From positions 1-17,568 of the forward strand of contig CAKOJI010000022.1 in assembly GCA_934089255.1 (NCBI GenBank): a stretch of 17,568 bases of DNA, read 5' to 3'. A model generated the notes under the pieces. That model did not search any database. It was not told where the DNA came from and saw only the letters and a program-made list of their open reading frames with translations. Of this stretch, positions 1 through 7,753 are shown one piece after another. The stretch is from an uncultured Bacilli bacterium. GTDB taxonomy: Bacteria > Bacillota_I > Bacilli_A > RF39 > UBA660. Position numbers and translations under genes: made by a program. Each line of letters starts with the position of its first letter. Position 1 is the first letter of the stretch.

Positions 1-415
1 TTATATAATTACCATCTAGCAAATAATATAAATTATTCATTTTTATAATTAGGAAACTAATTCCGTTATGATTAATAATTCTTTTCATATGTAATAATTG
101 ATGATCGTGTAGGTTTGATAATGGGAAAGATGTTTTATTTAATGTTTCTTTTGCGTCAAAATCTATATATTTTCCTTTATATATTCCATTATAGTCTAAA
201 GTACTAGGTACTTTATAGTAACCTTCTAATATTTTATTTTTTTTATAATCAACATTACATACTAATATAGGTGTAGGTTTTTTATATATTATTGCTATAT
301 CATTTTCTATATAATATTCATTACTTAAATTAATTAAGTTTTCTAACTTCATACCTCTATTTTTATGTGGTATGTTTCTTTTATATTCTTTATTTATACT
401 TCCTGGATATAACAC
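1..415 (-). CDS. recU: Holliday junction resolvase RecU, partial (C-terminus off the left edge)
   Basis: Reads from 415 to the window edge without a stop (138 codons). RecU is the Gram-positive Holliday junction-cleaving nuclease of the PD-(D/E)XK fold, acting in recombination and chromosome segregation. Seen in the translation: the N-terminal NRGM-LE block (residues 19-25), IAIIYKKPTP (40-49), and the catalytic core PSTLDYNGIYKGKYIDFDAKET (70-91), then FPL and HDHQ blocks. In the D-x12-(E/D)-A-K arrangement the second acidic residue is Asp87, where many RecU proteins have Glu. I chose the GTG start at 413-415 because AGGTG (423-427) lies 7 bases upstream; the in-frame TTG at 419-421 abuts the ribosome site, and the ATG at 417 is out of frame and closes after a few codons. 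Divergent from engB. Identification rests on several conserved blocks and is firm; the usual ponA partner would lie outside the window. Confidence 0.93.
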   Translation of the reverse strand, partial: MLYPGSINKEYKRNIPHKNRGMKLENLINLSNEYYIENDIAIIYKKPTPILVCNVDYKKNKILEGYYKVPSTLDYNGIYKGKYIDFDAKETLNKTSFPLSNLHDHQLLHMKRIINHNGISFLIIKMNNLYYLLDGNYI

Positions 416-478
416 ATACAATCACCTTTAATAATTATATAATATTATAGGATGATTTTCTATATAAATAATAGAAAT

Positions 479-507
479 TTGCATTATTTTACATTATTTT
501 ATATAAT
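479..507 (+). promoter_or_regulatory. Candidate sigma-A promoter for engB
   Basis: TTGCAT at 479-484, a 17-base spacer and a perfect TATAAT at 502-507. The predicted start near 514 would leave a leader of only about 15 bases carrying GGGTGA. The -35 is weak (3 of 6), so this is a sequence-only prediction. Confidence 0.4.
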
Positions 508-528
508 TATAACTGGGTGAAAAATATT

Positions 529-1113
529 ATGAAGATAGACTCGTCAGAATTAACTCATATTGCAGTTAGAACTAGTCAATATCCAAATGAAGAAAGAGAT
601 GAATTTTTATTAGTAGGTAAAAGTAATGTAGGTAAGAGTAGTTTTATAAATACAATACTTGCTAGAAAGAATTTTGCTCGTACTAGTAGTAAACCTGGTA
701 AAACACAAACTTTAAATTTTTATTTAGTTAATAATAATTTTTATTTAGTAGATGTTCCTGGTTATGGTTATGCTAATGTATCTAAAAGTCAACAAAAAAA
801 GTTTGGACTTATGATAGAAGAATATTTAACTACTAGAAAGAATTTACGTTTGGTATTTATGTTAATAGATTTTAGACATAAACCTAGTGAGAATGATATT
901 TTAATGTATGATTATTTAAAATATTATAATTTACCAGTTGCAATTATTGCTACTAAGTATGATAAAGTTAAATCTAGTCAAAAAGATAAACAAGAAAAAT
1001 TAATAAGAGAAACTCTTAATATAAAAGAAGATGATTCACTAATATTATTTTCTAGTATTACTAAAAAGGGTAGAGAAGATGTATATAGACAAATTAATAG
1101 TAAACTTAGTTAA
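529..1113 (+). CDS. engB: Ribosome biogenesis GTP-binding protein EngB (YsxC/YihA)
   Basis: A 194-residue TRAFAC GTPase required for large-subunit ribosome assembly. All G motifs are visible: G1 GKSNVGKSS (30-38), G3 DVPGYG (75-80), G4 TKYDK (142-146) and G5 SS near 175. Between G1 and G3, TSSKPGKTQTLNFY matches the EngB switch I region. The length is typical of the family. I start at ATG 529 because GGGTGA (515-520) sits 8 bases upstream; an in-frame GTG at 517 lies inside that ribosome site. Divergent from recU with a short shared spacer. No strong terminator follows in the plus direction; the hairpin at about 1139-1156 has its T-run on the minus strand. Confidence 0.95.
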   Translation: MKIDSSELTHIAVRTSQYPNEERDEFLLVGKSNVGKSSFINTILARKNFARTSSKPGKTQTLNFYLVNNNFYLVDVPGYGYANVSKSQQKKFGLMIEEYLTTRKNLRLVFMLIDFRHKPSENDILMYDYLKYYNLPVAIIATKYDKVKSSQKDKQEKLIRETLNIKEDDSLILFSSITKKGREDVYRQINSKLS

Positions 1114-1133
1114 TTTGTTTTTTTATGTAATTA

Positions 1134-1156
1134 AAAAAATCACGTTTAAGTGATTA
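1134..1156 (-). terminator. Intrinsic terminator of the decayed minus-strand gene
   Basis: AATCAC, a 6-base loop and GTGATT form a perfect stem; read on the minus strand it is followed by a run of seven T. It directly follows the stop codon (1159-1161) of the gene remnant upstream, supporting a former transcription unit on this strand. Confidence 0.6.
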
Positions 1157-1158
1157 AT

Positions 1159-1299
1159 TTATAATGCCATAACAATATTTTTTGATAATTTTGTTATTTT
1201 TAGTATTTTATCTATAGAGTATCCTTCATTTTTTAATTCTTTTGCTAATGAAATTTTTTCATTATATATTATTATGAAAAAATTTGTATTTCCTTTTTT
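1159..1299 (-). pseudogene. C-terminal remnant resembling Rpn / PD-(D/E)XK transposase-like proteins
   Basis: The minus-strand frame ending at TAA 1159-1161 reads back to a stop at 1300-1302 with no usable start codon or ribosome site. Its readable end is ISLAKELKNEGYSIDKILKI followed by TKLSKNIV. This matches the helix-turn-helix-like tail (AKxLxxxGxSxxxIxxITxLSxxxI) that closes many Rpn-family recombination-promoting nuclease/transposase-like proteins. A terminator follows immediately. I see a fragment of about 46 codons; the family assignment is from motif memory only. Together with the surrounding AT-rich sequence it accounts for the 1114-1452 gap; I see nothing else there except the pilin promoter. 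It could alternatively be a fortuitous open frame. Confidence 0.4.
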
Positions 1300-1400
1300 T
1301 TAAAGTTTTTTGTATTTTAAACAAATATAAATTATTAGTATATTATATTCTATATTAAAAATTGAATTAAATTTGTGGTATTAAATATCGTTTATTTTTC

Positions 1401-1429
1401 TTGCAATAATTTCTTTAGTATTATATATT
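1401..1429 (+). promoter_or_regulatory. Candidate sigma-A promoter for the pilin-like pair
   Basis: TTGCAA (1401-1406), a 17-base spacer and TATATT (1424-1429). The predicted start is near 1436, giving a short leader with AGGATA before ATG 1453. Confidence 0.45.
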
Positions 1430-1452
1430 TATTATAGTTAGGATATGATATT

Positions 1453-1917
1453 ATGAATAAAAAAGGTTTTACTTTAGTAGAATTATTATCTGTTATAGTT
1501 TTATTAGGACTTATAATGGGTATTGCTAGTTATGGAGTTATTAGGGCTGGAAATAAAGCTAAAGAAAGAACATTACTTACTAAGATTAAAAATATAGAAA
1601 AGGCTGCAGTTCTTTATGGACAGGATCATAAAGAGAATTTTATATCTTCAACAACAGGATTTTGCACAGGTATTACTGATTGCAGATATTATAAAGAATC
1701 TATTACTGTATCTACATTACTTGGAACAGATGCTAATGGGAATGGTCCTTATATTAATGCTGATGACGAAAGTAATAAGATTTTAAATCCTACTGATGAT
1801 AAAAAAAATATGAATAATTGTAAAATACAAATATATGAAAAGTATGGAAAAATATATGCGGTTTATGAAAGTAAAAATAAAGACTTAGATAATGAAAATA
1901 CTAAATGTTGGAAATAA
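1453..1917 (+). CDS. Type IV pilin-like / pseudopilin protein
   Basis: A 154-residue protein with a textbook class III prepilin leader: MNKKG, then cleavage before F in FTLVELLSVIVLLGLIMGI, with Glu at position +5 of the mature chain. The rest of the hydrophobic N-terminal helix is followed by a small soluble domain containing four cysteines (CTGITDC, then NNC and TKC near the end), likely disulfide-forming. Such proteins are processed by a PilD/ComC-type peptidase and assembled into pili or pseudopili at the membrane; no other assembly gene is in the window. The next gene starts 9 bases after this one's stop and has an almost identical N-terminus, so the pair is a tandem duplication of the leader module with different heads. 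The biological role (adhesion, uptake, secretion) cannot be told from sequence. Confidence 0.85.
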   Translation: MNKKGFTLVELLSVIVLLGLIMGIASYGVIRAGNKAKERTLLTKIKNIEKAAVLYGQDHKENFISSTTGFCTGITDCRYYKESITVSTLLGTDANGNGPYINADDESNKILNPTDDKKNMNNCKIQIYEKYGKIYAVYESKNKDLDNENTKCWK

Positions 1918-1925
1918 GGTGCTAT

Positions 1926-3809
1926 ATGAAGAAAAATGGTTTTACTTTAGTTGAGTTATTATCTGTTCTGGTTTTAATTTCATTACTTATGGGAATTGCA
2001 ATACCAGGTATAAATAGAATTAGTAAAAATATGAAGACAAAATCTTATAATGAAAAAAAAGAATTAATAGAAAGTGCAGCAGTGTTGTGGGGGCAAGATA
2101 ATAAAACTTTATTGCAGGCTAATAATGACTGTAAATTGTCAACAGATGAAATAGTATTGTGTTATAAAATAACTGTAGGTAGTTTAATAGAAAATAGTTA
2201 TTTAGATAGTGATAATAATAGTGGAAAATATATTAATCCATTAGATAATAGTGATATGAAAAATCAATGTGTTTATATTTATAAAAAGAATAAGAGGGTT
2301 TACTCATATTTTGTGGGTAATAAAGAATGTGTAAATTTTACTGATGAAAAAATAAATAAACCAAAAGTTATTGCTGGTGATGGGATAGAAAGTGGGGAAT
2401 GGCATACTTCGGATTTTACACTTAATTTTGAAGTAGATAATGGGGCAAAAACTTATTATGGATTTGATGAATCTAATGTAAATAATGAAGCTACTAATTA
2501 TTCGGTTAATGGTGAAACTAAATCTAAAATAATATATGTAAAAGCCTGCAAATTAACAACTTGTTCAGAAAATGCAGTTTATGAAATAAAATTAGATAAA
2601 AATGCACCAATATTAGATTTTCAAACAAGAAAAGAAAAAACTATTGTAAAATTAAGTGATTCTATTAGTGGAGTTTATGGATATTATAAAAGTGAAACAA
2701 AAAAAGAAAATTTGCCGAAAGATAATTTTGAAAAAATTTCTGATTTAACAATAGATTTAGGTAATTCTTCAAATTTATCATATATATATGCATTAGATAA
2801 TGCTGGCAATATCAAAGAAGAACATTTAAGTAATTATTTGCCAAAAATGACGTTTAGAAAAATTGATGATAGTTTTACTAAATTTGAAATTGTAATAACT
2901 AATAATAAGGAAAATTACAGTATAACTAAGAATAATATAAAAGTTCAATTTGAATTTGATGAATCGTATGGGTTTTATGATAATGGTTATGGTAATAATT
3001 TAAATTTTAATAATTACTATAGTAAAATTACTTTTGAAAATGCTTTGAAAGAATTTAAAATAAATTATAAATATGATGAAAATTACGGTAAAAAAAAGAA
3101 TATGGTGGATGTTGGTGATATTACATGCAAGAATAATGAATGTTCTTTTATCATAGATATGGAAGATCAAATTAAAACTTGTTATTCTGATGATAATTGT
3201 AAAAATAGGCACTTAGGTTATAAAGCTTATAGCAGTACGGGTACTGATAATTTGTTGAGATTAAATTATTATATAAAAATAAAAAATAATAAAAATGATT
3301 TTAATGAAATTAAATTGAATGCTAAACTTAATATGTTTATTTCAGAAAAAGAATTTGATAATACTTGGAAAGATACTGTTGGTTCTTGCCCAAATTCAGA
3401 AGTTAATTATATGGATGATTATTATATTTATTATAGTTCATATGATTGTTCTAGTGGTAGAACAAAACAAAAAAGATTTATTTATTATGTTATGAACGAT
3501 AATGTTGAAAACTTTAATGGTGAACTTTTAAAAAATGGAATAAATTATAATGGAAAAACATATTTGCAAAAAAAATATACATATTTAGAAGATTATATAG
3601 ATAGAAAAAATGAATGGGAAAAATATGTTTATTCAAATCCATCAAACATAACTATTTCTAACAAATTAAATAACTATGTGATAACTGGGGCTACGCGTAA
3701 TAATGAGTCTTGGAGTTGGATATTAATTACCAGTAGACAAAAAGGAAGTGATAGAATCTATTATAATCAATTATATTTTAAACCAGAAGTTACATTAATA
3801 CAAAAATAA
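1926..3809 (+). CDS. Large pilin-like surface protein with Ig-like domains
   Basis: A 627-residue protein starting at ATG 1926 with AAGGTG (1916-1921) overlapping the upstream stop; an in-frame upstream ATG at 1905 is less likely because it lies inside the preceding gene and would precede the conserved leader by seven residues. MKKNG then FTLVELLSVLVLISLLMGI is a prepilin leader with Glu+5. Residues about 30-140 match a short pilin head with paired cysteines. Residues about 146-228 and 229-310 look like two Ig-like (Big-type) modules, ending in phrases such as YVKACK, EIKLDKNAP and YALDNAGN. The final 300 residues are rich in Asn, Lys and Tyr, with several cysteines, and I do not recognise them. 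At about four times usual pilin size, it may be a tip adhesin or minor pilin. It is probably co-transcribed with the smaller pilin-like gene. Confidence 0.75.
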   Translation: MKKNGFTLVELLSVLVLISLLMGIAIPGINRISKNMKTKSYNEKKELIESAAVLWGQDNKTLLQANNDCKLSTDEIVLCYKITVGSLIENSYLDSDNNSGKYINPLDNSDMKNQCVYIYKKNKRVYSYFVGNKECVNFTDEKINKPKVIAGDGIESGEWHTSDFTLNFEVDNGAKTYYGFDESNVNNEATNYSVNGETKSKIIYVKACKLTTCSENAVYEIKLDKNAPILDFQTRKEKTIVKLSDSISGVYGYYKSETKKENLPKDNFEKISDLTIDLGNSSNLSYIYALDNAGNIKEEHLSNYLPKMTFRKIDDSFTKFEIVITNNKENYSITKNNIKVQFEFDESYGFYDNGYGNNLNFNNYYSKITFENALKEFKINYKYDENYGKKKNMVDVGDITCKNNECSFIIDMEDQIKTCYSDDNCKNRHLGYKAYSSTGTDNLLRLNYYIKIKNNKNDFNEIKLNAKLNMFISEKEFDNTWKDTVGSCPNSEVNYMDDYYIYYSSYDCSSGRTKQKRFIYYVMNDNVENFNGELLKNGINYNGKTYLQKKYTYLEDYIDRKNEWEKYVYSNPSNITISNKLNNYVITGATRNNESWSWILITSRQKGSDRIYYNQLYFKPEVTLIQK

Positions 3810-3873
3810 TTTATACTTATGAAAATTATTAAATAAAAATTTATAATATTATTATAATTCTAATTAAAAATAC

Positions 3874-3902
3874 TTGTATTTTTTAAATTATTCATTTATA
3901 AT
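3874..3902 (+). promoter_or_regulatory. Sigma-A promoter of the leuS T-box transcript
   Basis: TTGTAT (3874-3879), 17-base spacer, perfect TATAAT (3897-3902). The predicted transcript begins near 3909, exactly where the T-box leader begins. Confidence 0.7.
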
Positions 3903-3908
3903 ACACTT

Positions 3909-4090
3909 ATACAGAAGAAGAAAGAGTAGTAATAAATTGTTTTTTTAAAGAGAGTTAGTGGACGGTGTAAACTAATAAAAAAAATTTATGAACTTGCTTT
4001 TGGATGTAATAGGGTTATTCCTTTAAAAATTATAGAGTATAAAATAAGGTGGTACCACGAGAATTTCGTCCTTTGGGTACTACTTTTTTA
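3909..4090 (+). promoter_or_regulatory. T-box leader (leucine), controlling the leuS operon
   Basis: A tRNA-sensing riboswitch. Seen: AGAGAG (stem I AG region) followed by the GGTGTAAACTA apical loop; the specifier context GAA-CTT with CTT (Leu) at 3993-3995; the T-box core GGTGGTACCACG at 4048-4059; and mutually exclusive antiterminator (AAGG 4046-4049 with CCTT 4070-4073) and terminator stems. Uncharged tRNA-Leu should stabilise the antiterminator and allow transcription of the small membrane protein and leuS. The leucine specifier agrees with the leuS downstream. The remainder of the 3810-4105 gap shows only AT-rich palindromes without a T-run. Confidence 0.9.
4049..4089 (+). terminator. 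T-box terminator stem of the leuS leader
   Basis: GTGGTACC (4049-4056) pairs with GGTACTAC (4076-4083), followed by TTTTTT (4084-4089). The 5' strand includes T-box core bases, so it competes with the antiterminator. Confidence 0.85.
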
Positions 4091-4105
4091 TTTGGAGGTT
4101 TAGTT

Positions 4106-4450
4106 ATGAATTCAGTTATATTATTTGTAATATCTTATGTTGTATTATTTATATTATATTTTGTTTTCTTTTTTCTACTGGGAATAAGAAAGAAAAATAT
4201 ATTAGATAGTATACAAGTACAATTTTTAAAAATAAGATTTGGTTTTAAAGATAAAGATTTAAATAGTAAGAAAATAGGATTACTTATAACATTAATTGAT
4301 CCATTAATAATTAGTTTAACTGGTACAATAGTTAGTTTACCTAATTGGAATTATATAATTGAATTACTTTTAGGTTTTATACTCTTGGTTGGATTAATAT
4401 ATAGTTTTTATGAAATATTAGGAAGAATTATTAGAAGAAAGGTGAAATAG
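4106..4450 (+). CDS. Small membrane protein of unknown function under leucine T-box control
   Basis: A 114-residue protein starting at ATG 4106 behind GGAGG (4094-4098); a longer in-frame reading from 4049 would begin inside the T-box core and is rejected. Three hydrophobic stretches: residues 4-26, about 50-75 and 83-105, separated by basic linkers (GIRKKN, KDKDLNSKK) and ending in a positive tail (RRKVK). I do not recognise a named family; I have a general impression of similar small membrane proteins ahead of leuS in related genomes but cannot confirm it. It lies downstream of the T-box terminator and 3 bases before leuS, whose ribosome site overlaps its last codons, so the two are co-regulated by tRNA-Leu charging. 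A transport or membrane-associated role linked to leucine is possible but unproven. Confidence 0.7.
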   Translation: MNSVILFVISYVVLFILYFVFFFLLGIRKKNILDSIQVQFLKIRFGFKDKDLNSKKIGLLITLIDPLIISLTGTIVSLPNWNYIIELLLGFILLVGLIYSFYEILGRIIRRKVK

Positions 4451-4453
4451 TTT

Positions 4454-6862
4454 ATGAATTTTAAAGATATAGAAAAAAAGTGGCAGAAATATTGGGAAGA
4501 TAATAAATGCTTTGAAGCGGTTAATGGAGATAAAAAAGAACCATATTATATTTTGGTTGAATTTCCATATCCATCTGGTAGTGGACTTCACGTTGGACAT
4601 GTAAGAAGTTATACTGCACAAGATGCTTTGGCTCGTATGAAAAGAATGATGGGATATAATGTTTTATATCCTATGGGATTTGATGCTTTTGGTGCACCTG
4701 CAGAAGAATATGCTATAAAAAATCACGTACATCCTAGTGAAGCAGTTAGAATTAATATAGATAATTTTAGAAAACAAATGAAAAGTTTGGGAATGTCATT
4801 TGATTGGTCTAGAGAATTTTCTACGACAGATCCTGATTATTATAAGTGGACTCAATGGCAATTTTTACAATTTTACAAACATGGTATGGCTTATAAGGAT
4901 ACTATTCCTGTTAATTGGTGTCCAAAATGTAAAAGTGTATTATCTAATGAAGATTCTGCTGGTGGTGTTTGTGAAAGATGTGGAACAAGCGTCATACAAA
5001 AAGAAAAGAGTCAATGGATGCTTAAAATGAGTAGTTATGCTGAAGATTTATTAAAAGGTTTAGATGATACTCATTTTGCTGAAAAAGTAAAGTTAGGACA
5101 AATAAATTGGATAGGAAAATCTACTGGTGTTGAGTTAGATGTTAATATAGTTGGTGGTGGTAAATTTAGTGTATTTACTACTTGTATAGAAACTGTATAT
5201 GGTATTACTTTCTTTGTAATAGCACCGGATGGTAAGTTAATTAAAGAATTAATGCCAAGGGTTCAAAATAAAAAAGAAGTAATGGATTATATAAATGAAA
5301 CAGCTAAGAAGTCTGATATGGATAGAACAGAACTTAATAAGGGTAAGACTGGTTGTATTTTAGAAGGTATAAAAGCCGTAAATCCAGCAAATGGTAAAGT
5401 TGTTCCTGTATTTTTAGGTGATTTTGTTCTTGGAAGTTATGGAACTGGTGCTGTTATGGCTGTTCCAACACATGATGAAAGAGATTTTCTTTATGCTAAA
5501 ACTCATAATTTGGAAATGATACAAGTTATTGATGGAAAAGATGTTAGTGAACATGCATTTGAAAAAGCAGATTATTTAGGTAAAGGTTGTAAACTTATTA
5601 ATAGTGAAGAATTTACTGGTTTAACAGTAGAAGAAGCAAAAGAAGCAATTACTAAAAAATTAGAAAAATTGGGAATTGCTAGAAGAGTTAATAATTATAA
5701 GATGAGAGATTGGATTTTTTCACGTCAAAGATTTTGGGGAGAACCAATCCCTATAATAAATTGTCCAAAATGTGGTTTTGTTCCAATGGACGAAAAAGAT
5801 TTACCACTTCTTTTACCTAATGTAACTGAGTATGAACCTACTGATAATGGTGAATCACCACTTGCTAAAATTACTGACTGGGTAAATACTAAATGTCCAA
5901 AATGTGGTGGTAATGCAAAAAGAGAAACTGATACAATGCCACAATGGGCAGGTTCTAGCTGGTATTTCTTAAGATTTATGGATCCACATAATAATCATGA
6001 ATTTGCTTCAATGGACGCTATGAAATATTGGGGTAAAGTAAATTGGTATAATGGTGGAATGGAACATACTGCAAGACATTTGCTTTATGCAAGATTCTGG
6101 GTACAAATGCTTTATAATTTTGGATTAGTTCCTAATAAAGAAATGATTGATACTAGAGTAAGTCATGGTATGATTTTAGGTAGCGATAATCAAAAAATGA
6201 GTAAAAGCAAAGGTAATGTAATAAATCCAGATGATATAATAAACGAATATGGTGCTGATACTTTAAGAACATATGAAATGTTTATGGGAGATTATGAACA
6301 AGATGCTCCATGGAGTACTGATTCTTTAAAGGGCTGTAAACGTTTTATAGATAGAGTTATTAGATTAAAAGATAAAGTAGTAGATAGTGATGAATATACT
6401 AAAGAATTAGAAATGCTACAAAATCAATCAATTAAAAAGATTGAAAATGATTTACAAACTTTAAGATTTAATACTGCAGTATCTCAATTAATGATACTAA
6501 CTAATGCTTATGACACTAAAGAAACCATTACTAAAAAAGATTATAGATTATTATTAATTTTATTTAATCCAATTGCGCCTCATATAACAGAAGAGTTAAA
6601 TGAAAGTTTAGGCTATGATAAAATAGTTAATACTCCTTGGCCAAAATATGATGAGACAAAATTAGTTAGTAGTGAAGTTGAAATTGGTGTACAAGTTAAT
6701 GGTAAATTAAGAGGTTCTATAAAAGTCAATGATGAGATGAATGAAGATGATATGATTAAACTTGCTAAAGAAAATGAAAACGTTAAAAGATTTATTGATG
6801 GAAAAGAAATAGTTAAGACAATAGTAATAAAAAAACGTATTGTTAATATTGTAGTTAGGTAG
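4454..6862 (+). CDS. leuS: Leucyl-tRNA synthetase
   Basis: An 802-residue class Ia synthetase charging tRNA-Leu; slightly short but complete. Seen: the HIGH motif as HVGH (46-49), zinc-ribbon cysteines CPKC and CERC around 156-180, an editing (CP1) domain from about 215 to 400 with the threonine-rich segment TTCIET (242-247) and GTGAVMAVPTHDERD, a second CPKC pair near 440 and another near 485, and KMSKS at 581-585. The C-terminal anticodon-binding helices end with VQVNGKLRGSI, the leucine-specific tail. GAPAEEYAI replaces the more common GLPAEQ-type block, and the editing segment is TTCIET instead of TTRPDT; both seem to be lineage variants and the editing Asp (in DERD) is present. Ribosome site AAAGGTGA lies in the end of the upstream gene. 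Transcribed from the T-box promoter. Confidence 0.97.
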   Translation: MNFKDIEKKWQKYWEDNKCFEAVNGDKKEPYYILVEFPYPSGSGLHVGHVRSYTAQDALARMKRMMGYNVLYPMGFDAFGAPAEEYAIKNHVHPSEAVRINIDNFRKQMKSLGMSFDWSREFSTTDPDYYKWTQWQFLQFYKHGMAYKDTIPVNWCPKCKSVLSNEDSAGGVCERCGTSVIQKEKSQWMLKMSSYAEDLLKGLDDTHFAEKVKLGQINWIGKSTGVELDVNIVGGGKFSVFTTCIETVYGITFFVIAPDGKLIKELMPRVQNKKEVMDYINETAKKSDMDRTELNKGKTGCILEGIKAVNPANGKVVPVFLGDFVLGSYGTGAVMAVPTHDERDFLYAKTHNLEMIQVIDGKDVSEHAFEKADYLGKGCKLINSEEFTGLTVEEAKEAITKKLEKLGIARRVNNYKMRDWIFSRQRFWGEPIPIINCPKCGFVPMDEKDLPLLLPNVTEYEPTDNGESPLAKITDWVNTKCPKCGGNAKRETDTMPQWAGSSWYFLRFMDPHNNHEFASMDAMKYWGKVNWYNGGMEHTARHLLYARFWVQMLYNFGLVPNKEMIDTRVSHGMILGSDNQKMSKSKGNVINPDDIINEYGADTLRTYEMFMGDYEQDAPWSTDSLKGCKRFIDRVIRLKDKVVDSDEYTKELEMLQNQSIKKIENDLQTLRFNTAVSQLMILTNAYDTKETITKKDYRLLLILFNPIAPHITEELNESLGYDKIVNTPWPKYDETKLVSSEVEIGVQVNGKLRGSIKVNDEMNEDDMIKLAKENENVKRFIDGKEIVKTIVIKKRIVNIVVR

Positions 6863-6866
6863 AGTT

Positions 6867-7724
6867 ATGGGAAAAGATAAAAGAGTTAGAAATATTAGTG
6901 GTTTAAATCAAATTATGATAGATATAAAACCAAAAAGATGTGATAGTGATGTTTATATTAATCAAAAAATTGATGTAACTAATTTATGTGATTATATGAC
7001 TAAAGCTAAAAAGAAAAATAGTGATTTAACTTATTTTCACGCTTTTGTTACTGCACTTGGTAAAACGTTTTATAATAGGAAAAAACTAAATTATTATGTT
7101 AGAAATAGACATCTTTATGAACATAAAGATATAGTAATATCTTTTGTTGCTAAAATATTTTTTGACGATAAAAGTGAGGAAGTAATGTTGCTTGTTCCAA
7201 TAAATGAAGATGACAATATATTTACTATAAGTGATAAAATAAAAAGTAAAGTAGAAAAGTTGAGAAATAAGAATAAAGATTTTGATAAAAAGGGTGCAAA
7301 TAATGCTATTATTATACTTGGAAAACTTCCTAATATTTTAAGAATTCCAATTGTTGGAATTTTGAAATTATTTGATAAGTGGGGTATTTTACCTAGTTCT
7401 TTAATGGAAGATAACTTATATTATAGTTCAGTTATAGTATCTAATTTAGGTTCTATAAAATGTGGTGCAATATATCATAATATAACTGATTTTGGAACTT
7501 GTTCTGGAATAATAACTATTGGTGAAATAAAAGAAGAAGAAGTTATTATAGACGGTAAAAAAGTTATAAGAAAATTTTGTGAATTTGGTGTTAATTTAGA
7601 TGAAAGAATAGCGGATGGATATTATTTTGTTAAGTCATTAAAATTATTAGAATATATTTTAAATAATCCAAAATTGTTAGAAAATAATTGTGGTGAAGTA
7701 ATAAAAGTAGTTGAAACACATTAA
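6867..7724 (+). CDS. 2-oxoacid dehydrogenase E2 / CAT-like acyltransferase-domain protein
   Basis: A 285-residue protein with only the E2 catalytic (chloramphenicol-acetyltransferase-like) fold; there is no lipoyl or peripheral-subunit-binding domain. Seen: FHAFVTALGKTF (57-68), a long central stretch, SNLGSIKCGAIYHNITDFGT (192-211) which matches the E2 core, and DERIADGYYF (245-254) where E2 enzymes have DHRxxDG. The catalytic His is replaced by Glu246, a variant I associate with a standalone Firmicutes subfamily annotated as E2-like. So the fold is clear, but acetyl-CoA transfer by the classic mechanism is doubtful; substrate unknown. ATG 6867 lies 4 bases after leuS stops, so it is the third gene of the T-box operon, and a strong terminator follows. 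Confidence 0.75.
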   Translation: MGKDKRVRNISGLNQIMIDIKPKRCDSDVYINQKIDVTNLCDYMTKAKKKNSDLTYFHAFVTALGKTFYNRKKLNYYVRNRHLYEHKDIVISFVAKIFFDDKSEEVMLLVPINEDDNIFTISDKIKSKVEKLRNKNKDFDKKGANNAIIILGKLPNILRIPIVGILKLFDKWGILPSSLMEDNLYYSSVIVSNLGSIKCGAIYHNITDFGTCSGIITIGEIKEEEVIIDGKKVIRKFCEFGVNLDERIADGYYFVKSLKLLEYILNNPKLLENNCGEVIKVVETH

Positions 7725-7753
7725 AAAAGATCAATTTAAATTGATCTTTTTTT
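7723..7753. terminator. Bidirectional intrinsic terminator between convergent genes
   Basis: An 18-base perfect palindrome GATCAATTTAAATTGATC (7729-7746) flanked by six A and seven T. It serves the leuS operon on the plus strand and spoIVA on the minus strand; the spoIVA stop codon lies within the T-run edge. Confidence 0.9.

Noticed and set aside
3000..3212. Minus-strand open frame inside the large pilin-like gene
   Set aside because: Low-complexity hydrophobic shadow of the plus-strand Asn/Lys-rich coding sequence, with no ribosome site or motif.
4418..4621. Minus-strand open frame over the start of leuS
   Set aside because: It lies over the conserved HVGH region of leuS; no independent signals.
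4800..5030. Second plus frame inside leuS
   Set aside because: Overlaps the synthetase in another frame; the main frame has the conserved motifs.
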